The position numbers were made by a program, and so were the translations under genes. A stretch of DNA of 64,000 nucleotides from Ciona intestinalis (lineage: Eukaryota; Chordata; Ascidiacea; Phlebobranchia; Cionidae), in contig NC_020171.2 in assembly GCF_000224145.3 (NCBI RefSeq), positions 493,251 through 557,250 of the forward strand. Reading direction: 5' to 3'. Within the stretch, counting starts at the first letter, position 1. Each line of letters starts with the position of its first letter. This document shows positions 12,937 through 23,051 of the stretch, piece by piece. The notes beneath the pieces were generated by a model. That model saw nothing but the letters and a program-made list of their open reading frames with translations. It did not search any database and was not told the origin of the DNA.

Positions 12937-13669
12937 ACGTCAAACATAACGGTGCTAATTATTCTAAACTGGCAAAGTTACGACCAAAATTCCAGGCCGC
13001 CTCGGGCATTAAGAACGCTTATAAAGGAAAACAGAAATGAGTTCACTTTCGTTACGTTGTGCCAAAAAAAAGACGTGTGCTTTTTCACGATGTATATATT
13101 AATCTGGACAATGCTCACGAAGTTGGACGATTCTCGTAACGAAAAATAACATTTAGAGTCAAGTGTTACGAAATGCGTAACGGACAAAAAACAAGACAAA
13201 TGTGTTCTAAAATAGCATTTTCAGTCACTTATATAAATGAAAGCTTAGTGTAATAGACAGTGAACGAATTATAAAGATAGTTTAACACCTATGTTATAAG
13301 TGATATAACCTTTTCTAAAGTGCAATAAATGATTTTAATCGTGTGTTTACATAAAACAAACTGTATATACATTTCTTGAACATAGCCGTATACTAAATAT
13401 TCGAACGGTAAAACAAAAAAAAACAAGAAACGGTCGTTGAGATGCGTTATAGATATACATCTTTCGCCGGAATATATCTGATATACTTATCTGGTTTACA
13501 TTATCTTTTCCGTTTCATTGAGGCGCATTAGCATAGACAGAGGGCTATACGCCATAGGGCATGTTCTTTGGGTTAAATTAATGCAGGTTATGCTCACTTT
13601 AGAGTAACATACATCTTATTGTACAAGAAACACATGGCGTATTCATACCTTATGCGCACGGTCATTTTT

Positions 13670-13890
13670 TTATAACACGGGTGTCGTCTTATACATTGGA
13701 CAGGCACACATGGTGTATTTATATACCTCATGCTCACTATCAAGTTACAACGTGGGTATCCTTTAATTCACCAGACCAACACACGTGGTGTATTTATACA
13801 CCTCATGCTCAATATCAAGTTATAACATATAGGAATCTTATACATCAGATACACGTGGTGGATATAAGGTCTCCAAATGAACCACAAGTT
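13670..13890. repeat. 71-bp minisatellite, inverted relative to 5773-6148
   Basis: About three diverged units with 'tataacacgggtgtcgtctt', 'cacatggtgtatttatatac' and 'ctcatgctcactatcaagtt'. Same family as the array at 5773-6148, in opposite orientation. Confidence 0.7.
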
Positions 13891-15071
13891 CACTGTCGAG
13901 TTATAAAACGAGCGACCACCTAAACCGCAAGCTGTAAAGACGATTACACCCCAAAACTGTCAGTGCCAAATTACAACACTTGGTTTAAACACATCGAAAC
14001 ATTTCTCATACGCCTCTCACGCAATTACATGGAACAGATCTCTAAGAACTACGCCACTCACCCTTTCTCTATAAACAAATGGTAGCCGGCAGTCTAAATT
14101 TCTGGTTGTTGAAAAAGATTATCATCATACAAGGCACTACTAACCAATAATCCACACCGACGCGTAGGCGTAATAAACTAAATCGCGTCTCTTGAACCGA
14201 AATGATCTTAAAAAAGCACCTAAAAATAAAATCAAATACCAAAGAAGCTTAATAATAAGCGCGCATAGAACGTAGCTATCTATATATTGGCGAAACCTGC
14301 AGCGTGACACGCCATTAGACATGAAATTGAGCCAGAGTTGTCCCGTTGCGACAAAAAACGCAGATATAGTATATAGAATACCACATTATATAATAACAAA
14401 GCATACTTTATAACGTTGCAGCGTGACACGCCACGGGACCCAAGATTTAGGCCAGAGTTGTCATGTTATCATAAAAAAACGCAGCTAATGTAATACAAAA
14501 CTGTATAACAAACTTTATATTCTAAAAACACAGATTCCAATATACTGAATACTTCTCTATATCTTTACTAAGCTTAGAACTACACAAGTCTTTTCTATCT
14601 ACCTTTGCAGGAAAATTGCATTAAGCTGTTTGCGACACAGATTCTTGACCAATACAAAAACTACAGAGCGTATAGCACCGTTACACGCCGCGCAAGAAGC
14701 AATTATCAGCCAAAACACGCTGTAAGCACACAGCTGCTGTTGTGGAAACACCACTGGTAAATTGCCTGCTAAATCTGTCGCTCGAAAAATGTGAAAAACA
14801 GAACTAAAAAGGCGTCTTGTAGGCAAAGCCTTACACCGCTGCTAAATTTGCTGCAAAACCGCCGCTCGAAAATTGTAGAAAACAGAAATAAAGACGTTCA
14901 TGCGTAGTTTTTACGTCATTATTACTTTGAGACGTATTTTTTCAATGTTTTTTGAGATCTAAGTTACTCGATTTAAGATAATGCAAACAGAATTTGTTTT
15001 TTTTAAACACTCATGCACAATTCCTTGTTAATATATGCAAATATATTTTATACGTGTTAATAGTTTAATAC

Positions 15072-15268
15072 AGTAGGCTGGGGAAGGATGGGACACCTGT
15101 TTATTCTCCTTTCTCGTCTCATTTGGTAGTAAAACAAAGAACGTTTAAAGAATTACAAAACCGTATCCTTACAACTCCCATAAACCGTTGCTAATTTTTT
15201 AAAACACGATCAGGATATTTGTATATTATGTGCTAAAGGTGTCCCAACTTCCCCCGCAGTACAATATA
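15072..15268 (+). mobile_element. MITE-like element, family A
   Basis: Left end 'cagtaggctggggaaggatg', right end 'tcccaacttcccccgcagta'. Standard core. Confidence 0.7.
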
Positions 15269-15467
15269 TTAGTAAACTATTTATTAAAATCTTTGCAGCC
15301 CAATGTGAGTGGTGTCTTATATAGTTTAACAGCCACGCTTTTACCCAGAGTTGTTTTATTTATTTTTAACTTTAACGTGTTTTAACAACTGTCGTTTTTC
15401 TATTTCCTTCTCTTTGCTATTTTACTTAATACGACTTGATATGAAATGATAAATACAATTTATGATA

Positions 15468-15662
15468 CAGTAGGGTGGGGGAAGATGGGACACCTTTTAA
15501 CTCCATTTTCTCGTCCCGTTTAGTAGTAAACAAAGAACATTCAAAGAATCATAAAACTATATCCTCACGACTACCATAGACCGTTGTTAATTATTAAAAA
15601 CACGATCAGGATATTTGTATATTATGTGCTAAAGGTGTCCCATCTTCCCCCACCCTACTATA
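15468..15662 (+). mobile_element. MITE family A, near-consensus copy
   Basis: 195 bp with nearly perfect terminal inverted repeats: 'agtagggtgggggaagatgg' at the left and the exact inverted 'ccatcttcccccaccctact' at the right. The core 'tagtaaacaaagaacattca' and 'catagaccgttgttaattat' is intact. This and the copy at 52224-52420 are the best references for the family. No coding capacity, so it must depend on a transposase made elsewhere. Confidence 0.85.
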
Positions 15663-15809
15663 TGTTTTATATGTAACATGAGAAAGTATAACGTTTGCAA
15701 ATAATAAATACAACACTTGTTACGGCTATAGAATGTGTACGAAACAAAACATACAAATTTGCTAAATATATTTTCAATATGAGAAAAAAACGATTTCTAT
15801 TTATATGCA

Positions 15810-18800
15810 TTATGGTTTAAACTGGTTAGCAATTTCAGCGATTTTTGTCAGAAAGGTGTTTCTATCTTCTGCTGATTCGCGTGTCCATGCTAGAGCCAGG
15901 TGTGTAGGGACTGCCTTGCGGTCTGGAAAATAAGCGGGTTTTGCACTAAAGGGGTATATAAGTTATGTATCCTCGCATGAAGTGGCAATAACAGTTGTTA
16001 TAACACAGGTGTTCTGCTTCATACACCTCGTGCCCGCTTTCGAGTTACTATATATAGTAGGGTGGGGGAAGATATGAGACCTTTAGCACATAATATCTAA
16101 ATATCCTAATCTTGTTTTAAACAATTAACAACGGTCCATGGTAGTCGTGAGGATATAGTTTTATAATTCTTTAAAGTTTTCTTGTTTACTACTAAATGGG
16201 ACGACAAAATAAAGTTAAAAACTGTCCCATCTTCCCCTATCCTATACTGTACGTAAATTTGTCAGTGTCTTTTGATTTTTTTTTTACTTTTTTGAGTGTA
16301 TGGCTGATAATTCAGACAACCCATAAGTACATCTAGCAATCATATATAATAGGTTGGGTTGGGGTGGTCTATATTTTCATTCCATTTTTCGTCCCATTTG
16401 GTAGTAAACAAAGTATATTTACAAAATTATATAACCGTGTCTTCACGACTCTAAAAATAGCGTTGTAAATTGTTCAAACCACGATCAGAAAACATGGGAT
16501 ATTATGTGCTAAATCCATCTTACCCCACAGTTTTATATCTAAACATTACGGGCCAAATATGTATGCAAAACGCGGGGCTATACGGGTGTACTTAATCTAG
16601 AAATAAAATATCTACAAATACCGAACCAAATCTGGCTACTGTTTATTTTTGGCTCGCGAAATTTTACATCGTTAGTAATTTTACAAAACTTTTTAGCGTC
16701 GAAAATAGTTTTTAAATCACGTCTATTGAAAAAATAAGATTTTCAAGCGCTGATAAGTATGTATGGCTTCTTAAGGGTGGGGCGGTTTTACCAATCCCGT
16801 ATTTCTGAGAGCTTAAAACCGATGACTATTATTACATGTACCTACGTCAATATAAATGACAATTTGGTATTTTTTCAAATTATAAAAGCTTTTAAGAAGC
16901 AATTGGCGTTATAATACTAAACCATTAAGGGCTGACGTCTAAACACAAGAAAAATAATGTTTTTCTAAAAAAAATATTTTTTTCTTATTTTTTTTAAATA
17001 TAATTAATAATTTTTTCTTGTCATTCCTTCTCGGAAAAGGGGAATTACCCGCCTAAAGCAGCGAATTTATTTTAGTAACAGTTCTGGGAACTGCGACGCA
17101 TTTTGCCAGCTAGAAAATTACCCATCGCATGACATTTTGATCTATATTCGCATATATGTTATGAGAAATTGCACTGTATTATACATAACGCAATGATATA
17201 GTAGGGTGGGGGAAAGATGAGACGTATTTTCATTCTATTTCCTCGTACCATTTGGTAGTAAACAAAGAACATTCAAAGAATTATGAAACCGTATCCTCAC
17301 GACTCCCATGGATCGTTGTTAATTGTTTAAAACAGGATAACGATATATTTGGATATTTTTATGTGCTTAAAGTGTCCTGTATTTCCCCACCCTACTATAC
17401 ATGCTGAGGTTAAATATGGTATAAGATAAATAACAGAAAAAAAACGCTTATTATTCTAAATGGTTGAGGTCCTATAACGTAACACGCCATGAGATATGAT
17501 TTAGAGTTGTCCCATTACTTAGTTAAAACATTCTATATTCTACATGGGTGAGGTCCTACTACAAGGCATTCCAAGGGACTTAGGCCAGAGTTGTCCCATT
17601 GATTAAAACATTTTATTCTATATGGGTGAGGTCCTACAGCGAGGCACGCGCTATGAAATACAGACAAAAATCCTTAACATTAAGTGCCAACAAATATAAA
17701 TTCTCCCTCGTAAACACGCCCTAATAAAAATAGATTGGTTTGAGGTGCAATCTGTAATTAAAACGTAAAGCAAATAAAAGTTTTGTGGGCATAATACACG
17801 CCTGTTACACATGTCTAATGTCAGGACCTTTTTTTACGGCACATTACTTTATAAATACTCGTGCGGAAACTACGCAAATAACAAATAGTTTTTGACATTC
17901 TTAAAATTGCCTTGTAGAAATGCGCGTTTTACCAATGCGTTTTTGGTTAGGGTTGTAAATAGTAAAAATATATAGTAGGTTGGGGTAAGATGGCCCGAAC
18001 GACTCGTTTTGCTGTTAATTCCATTTCTTTTCGCTATGTTAATTCAATATGACCTTTGGTAATGTAATCCAAGGATAAATTATCATGTTATGTTATATGG
18101 TGGGGTGGGGAAAGATGGGACACCTTTTCAGTCTTTTTTCCTCGTCCCATTTGACTCCCATAGGCCGTTGTTAATTTTTAAAACAGGATCACCATATTTG
18201 AACACTATATGCTTAAGGTGTCCTATCTTCCCCTACTACGTTATAAGCTGTTTTACAGTAATACTAATACCCCATAAGGAACAGCGGGTAGCATTCATGA
18301 AACAGCAACGCTGCAATATATAGACATGTTAACCACACAACACAATATGACGTCACACTTACGTATTTCGTGACCCTAAATTGACTGAAAAATGCGACGC
18401 GTGTATTTTGGTATATAGAGAAACATGAAAACGAAAGCCAATACGTTTGTGCATGGCTGAAAGTTATTCCATTGACTAAATGCTTTTTAGTATAAATATT
18501 TTAATTAGAGAAAAGCGTATTAAAATAGTGACCGCGCTTTTTTCTTTCAATTAAATGTAAATATGTTTTTAACTGTAAGCGTGTTTTAACAACTGTTGTT
18601 TTGTCGCTATATTCTGTTTTTCGTTTAAAATATTTTTTAATCTTCGCTACCGTCAAAAAAAGTAAACTTTGTTATTATTATGTTGCAAATTTAACAATTG
18701 GTCCATTTTTTATACATGTTATGGTTTAACCTTAAAATTTGGGCCTATGTAGAAAGCAATATAATGAACCAGAGATTCTGGGTTCAAATCCAGGTCAAGG

Positions 18801-21800
18801 TTGTAAAATTTCAGCGATTTCACAAAAAAAAATCAAAAAATCTTAAACCTACTAAAACATAACACAACAGCACACTCTTGTGTTTAACTTACCTAAAAAG
18901 AACAAGCCACTAGGTTGGGCTAGAGCTGCGTCAGAAACACTAAGCCAAACTATAGTATCAGCACCTACAATTAAATAAAACAGTTACCATAAGAGCTGTT
19001 ATAAAACTAATAATACAAAAAAACATATCATAAACATATTGGTGTAATGTCAGTTTTGCAATCTAAAAATGGGATTTTTTCCTGCTGTTAGATGTCTATA
19101 TAAACAGGCAAAGTCAAAGTATATTGCATTCACCACATTAATCAATGAGGTTTCCTATGTTTTACAACTATCAGTGTAACTGTATTTTAACAATGTCACC
19201 CAAATTTTACTCTGCTGTTAGGTGTCTTTAAAATCAAGCAGAACCAAAATATATACTGCATTCACCATTAATCAATAAAGTTCCCTATGTATTACAACTA
19301 TGAGTGTAACTGTATTTTAACAATGTCACCAAAATTTTACCCTGCTGTTGGGTGTCTATACAAACAAGCAGAGCCAAAGTATATTGCATTCACCACATTA
19401 ATCAATGAGGTTCCCTATGTTTGACAACTATGAGTGTAACTGTATTTAACAATGTCACCCCAGATTTACTTAAAAAATACCTATAGGAAATATACCTTGT
19501 TCTGCAGTTCTTAGATTATCCTTCATATATTCATAAAACCCAGGCATTGATGTTCTCACAGCTGGAGTATCAGCCCAACCAGGGTGCATGGCAGAAAAAT
19601 GAATATCAGGGTGCATTTTGGCCCATTCCTCAGTCAGTATAACCTGCATATAAAAAGGCCCACTGTTAAAAATGTTAATTGAATAAATGAATGTAACTTT
19701 TTTTTTAAGAGGTGGGGCAACGACAGTCATTATACAATTTAAAATTTGAAAACCAATAAAGGATCACTTTTAAAAATGCGAATTAAATGAATGTAACATT
19801 TAACTTATTTATCTTTGAGTGGCGGGACAACGACCGTTAGTATATAATTTATATTTTTGAATTACTTATCAGTTATCACACATTTTCAGACCTTATTTTA
19901 TGTGGTAAATAAATGAATGTAACCTATTTTGCCCTGGTGGCAGGGCAATGACAGTCATTATAACACAGTTGTTCTGTTTCATACACCTCGTGTCAGTTAA
20001 CCGTACATTTAATACTGCGTTTTTTTTATCTGTTTTAACATTTATATATATAGGTCTAAATGTATGACTAACAATTTATTTGAATACAATGATAACGGCT
20101 ATTATTTTCTTTTTTTGCATATCAAAAATAAATGTATTGCTCATTTTACTAAAAGAAATTAATATTTCATGATTTTAAACAGTAAGCCATGTTTTATGAG
20201 CCAACACCAGGCAATTAACTAATTATTTTAACACAGCAGATGCCAAATGCATAATACAGTTATTCCGTTACATTTGTTTTACTGTAGTATTCTATAGTGG
20301 GTAACCATGTCCGGCGCCGTGGCAAAGTGGTTGGTGCGCCTGCCTGTAACCCAGAGGTAATGGGTTCAAGGCTTGTCGCTGCTACCACTGTGGGGGTATG
20401 TGTCCTTGGGTAAGACACTTAGAAATTTGCTTTAACCCAGTGGTCACTAATGGGTTGTCTAATTTATCAGCCATACATAAAAAAATCCACAACAAAGATA
20501 AACCTCCACAAAGTAACATACATGGTAACTCGTAAGCTGGCACGAGGTGTATAAATACCCGTGTTATCGTTTTCCAGCCACGCAAGGATAAAGTAAGTTA
20601 CATTCATTCATTCATCTTATATCATAGTACCCAGACAAAAACAAATTACACCGATGGAATTACTTCTATAATCTATATGTCAATACTGCATATACAAAAA
20701 GGTACGTAAAAGTAAAACTATTGGCAATCGCCCAAAATCTCAGTTCCCTTGGCACGCCACGCTGTAGGACCTCACCTATATAGAATATTAATGAATACCT
20801 GTTGCCGTTTTTGTTGTGCATACGCCATGTCTCCAGAAAACGTTCCTTTTTCAGATTGAAGATCTTTAACATTCAGTTTTTGAGTGTACATTCCCCCAGA
20901 ACTAACTGTTATCTGCAATAGGTAAAAAAAATATATATATATAAAAATCTGCATATTTTTTTTTACTATAGGTAAACTAAGATGCAATTCTTCTGCTTTT
21001 TAAATTGCCAAAATGCTTAACATTTGGTAAATGACTAACTTTATACACTAACTTAATGGACATTGTCTTAACCCAGTGGTCAACAATGGGTTGTTCAAAT
21101 CACATATGCGTATGGGTTGTCAAAACAAAAAAAGAAAATCTTCAAAAATATATATAATTCTGTAAACATTCTTTGTTTACTACCAAATGGAACGATAAAT
21201 AATAATGAAAATCTAAACCATCTTACCCCAACCTACTATATAATACAAATTTAGGAATTTTTTGAAATTTTTACTTACAACTCTTGGCTTAGTAGATTTT
21301 AAAAGCAGGGGTACCAGTTCTTGTGTCAGTACATAAGTCCCCACTGTGTTAGTGGCAAAATTAAGCTCAAGGTTTCCAACCTCAGTAGTTTTTCTATCAT
21401 TGACCATACAGCCAGCATTGTTTACAAGAACATTGAGTTTTTCATGGTTTGAAGAAAAATTCTTGGCGAATTCGTAAACTTCTTTTGTATTGGAAATATC
21501 GAGCACATGAACTGTTATGTTCTAAAATAGAAAAAAGCACGCATTAAAAATGTGAAAGAATAAATGTAACTTACTTTATCCACCTATGGGCAGAAATAGA
21601 CAGTCGTCATAACACGCCGACAAACCATTAGTCACCACTGGGTTGGAGTAATTGCCGTTGAGTGTCTTGCCCAAAGACACATACACCTACAATAGTAGCA
21701 GTGACAAGTCTTAAACCCATTACCTCTGGGTCACAGGCAGACGCGGTAAGCACTTTATATAACAAATATCAAGCATATATATAGAAAAACCTCTTACAGA

Positions 21801-22483
21801 ATTTCCACTTTCTTTGACTATATCTTCCTTTGCTTGATTTGCACGCTCCAAATTTCTACACACCATGTGAACTTCTCCACCGTTTTTAGCAATAGCAATT
21901 GCAGCAGCTTTTCCTAAACCACTATTTGCCCCAGTGACCATGAAAACCTGGTCACTTACATCTTTTTTAGTGTCTTCAGGGTGAAAGGATTTTGCTGCCT
22001 TTGCATATCCACCACTGTAAAAAATAATGTTTAAATACTTTAATCTTTAAATTAAATGCGAGTTTTGAATGTCTGTATACTTAAAGACACTGTAGGCCTG
22101 GATAATAAGCCTATTTGTATTTTATCAAGGTTTTTAAATAAAACACTATGTATATACTGCAAAATGCAATGACTACATTCTGTAAAATGCAAGCATATTT
22201 TAACGTGTTACTATCATGTGTACATTTATATCGCATTGAATGAGCTGCATTCAATTTATTTTTTAAGTTACACTATACATACCATGTATTATGGCAATAC
22301 TATAACTTTACAATCATATGGTGTAAAAAAAACGATCTGAAATAAAACAACAGCTACTTTACAGTTTCCATAGGCAATTATTTGAGTGTTCAGTATTTGG
22401 TTCAAAATCATTGTTAAATACACTTACTTTGTGAATTGAAGACGTCCTTTAATAAAAAACGCTGTTTTCTGGTAAATGCTCAT
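15810..22483 (-). CDS. DHRS12: DHRS12-like short-chain dehydrogenase/reductase, copy B
   Basis: Complete gene of about 320 aa in seven minus-strand coding exons: 22428-22483, 21798-22014, 21279-21521, 20799-20912, 19496-19643, 18893-18964 and 15810-15922. All borders are GT/AG and phases agree. The protein starts MSIYQKTAFFIKG and carries TGANSGLG (cofactor binding), NNAGC, ITVSSGGM (catalytic Ser region), YAQQK (YxxxK) and MHPGWADTP, and ends HLALAW...ANQFKP. It resembles vertebrate DHRS12 more closely than copy A does (for example KLN-x-KDLQSE and KRQQ are kept). By family it is an NAD(P)-dependent oxidoreductase; the substrate is not known. The 72-nt exon 18893-18964 and its upstream intron (18965-19495, filled by a 130-bp tandem repeat) have no counterpart in copy A, where 148+72 nt form one 220-nt exon. 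The start lies 568 bp from the divergent DENND6 gene. Confidence 0.92.
16053..16247 (-). mobile_element. MITE family A (reverse) in DHRS12 copy B last intron
   Basis: Left end 'agtagggtgggggaagatat', right end 'tcccatcttcccctatccta'. The last intron (15923-18892) also holds a family B copy near 16348-16540, a family A copy at 17199-17398, a partial at 17972-18005 and a shortened copy near 18098-18242. Confidence 0.7.
17199..17398 (+). mobile_element. MITE-like element, family A
   Basis: Left end 'tagtagggtgggggaaagat', right end 'tcctgtatttccccacccta'. Standard core. In an intron of DHRS12 copy B. Confidence 0.7.
17455..17665. repeat. Family D end repeats (gtgaggtcctacag...)
   Basis: Three short tandem-like copies of a module with 'tgggtgaggtcctac', 'gccatgagatatgatttaga' or 'ggacttaggccagagttgtc' and 'tcccattactt'. 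The module recurs at 14290-14480, 23943-24405, 25355-25440, 28105-28270, 31385-31490, 35540-35600, 43500-43570, 45765-45935 and 63285-63365. Confidence 0.55.
19062..19470. repeat. About 130-bp tandem repeat, three copies, inside DHRS12 copy B intron
   Basis: Three direct copies of a unit containing 'cctgctgttaggtgtctata', 'gtatattgcattcaccacat', 'taatcaatgaggttccctat' and 'gtaactgtattttaacaatg'. The 'ctgctgtta' marker lies near 19083, 19213 and 19343. The array fills most of the intron 18965-19495, which copy A lacks. A diverged single copy lies at 43585-43690 in an MCM2 intron. Confidence 0.85.
20311..20617 (+). mobile_element. tRNA-derived SINE, full length
   Basis: The best SINE copy of the window. 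The head has pol III promoter elements: A box 'tggcaaagtgg' (20320-20330) and B box 'gggttcaaggc' (20362-20372), followed by 'gctgctaccactgtggg' and 'cttgggtaagacactta'. Next come 'aacccagtggtcactaatgg', then the tail module 'ggtaactcgtaagctggcac...' and 'ccagccacgcaaggataaag', ending in (ATTC)n. It lies in the DHRS12 copy B intron 19644-20798, antisense to the gene. Confidence 0.8.
21560..21757 (-). mobile_element. SINE copy, reverse orientation
   Basis: Contains the inverse of the SINE middle and head: 'ccactgggttggagtaattg', 'gacacatacacctacaatag' and 'aacccattacctctgggtca'. Sits in the DHRS12 copy B intron 21522-21797. Confidence 0.65.
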
Positions 22484-23051
22484 TTTGAATCTGCTCTGGC
22501 AGTCAAATACAGTTGTCAACGAAGAATATAAGCGATTATAAACATTGGTGACACATATTGACAATGTTATATAATCCGCTGTTACGTAAAGGGGAATTCC
22601 CTCATATGATCATCACATACAATCGTAAAAATAATATTTACAATTTTAGCTTTTATTAAAACACTTTTTACCTTGATTTTCAATATGCGCAAGCCAAAAA
22701 CGTGCAACTTACTAGACAAATAAACCTCTTAACTATACTGAGAGTTAACACGCCCTTGATTTATGCACTTTGACGTATAAAAAAAACTGTGTCAAAAGTA
22801 GCTAACGAATGTTGTTTTTTAAAGTGCCTATTTGTATACCAATATCTACTTGCATCATTTTAAACTATAATTTATGTTTAAACTTTACATAAACATGCCT
22901 GTCTTTCATGCAAACTGGATAATATAACTAGTGCCCTTTAGCGCTTATATTCAGCCATAGAAACGCTCGCATGATGGCGATTTCCAATACTCTATTGACC
23001 TTTACATTTGCAGCTAACGCCAGATCAAAAACTGTCTTAATAAGCTGAGTA
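22484..23051. promoter_or_regulatory. Divergent promoter region, DHRS12 copy B / DENND6
   Basis: The 568 bp between the two start codons of these head-to-head genes must contain both 5' leaders, and probably a shared bidirectional promoter. There is no clear repeat in it. I could not assign a TATA box or initiator with confidence. The regulatory role is inferred from position alone. Confidence 0.45.

Larger units (their letters stand above)
3975..15809. other. 11.8-kb intergenic region between the two DHRS12 copies, no gene found
   Basis: No reading frame here resembles a known protein, and the open frames present are short and lie largely in repeats. Contents I can place: MITE family A copies near 4613-4805, 5221-5418, 6480-6673, 8062-8269, 9613-9809, 10152-10355 (degenerate), 12741-12936, 15072-15268 and 15468-15662; family B copies near 8560-8755, 9288-9483 and, in part, 10920-11050. 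Also a 71-bp minisatellite at 5773-6148 with relatives at 13670-13890, a tandem duplication at 7465-7640, and ATTC stretches near 11170-11185. The remaining AT-rich sequence may hold regulatory elements, but none can be named from sequence alone. Confidence 0.6.

Noticed and set aside
14599..14826. 75-codon minus-strand frame with a hydrophobic stretch
   Set aside because: No recognisable domain, no supported splice partners and located in repeat-rich intergenic sequence; not enough to call a gene.
20311..20400. tRNA-like A and B boxes as a tRNA gene
   Set aside because: No acceptor stem or anticodon arm folds; the boxes belong to the tRNA-derived SINE head, repeated many times here.
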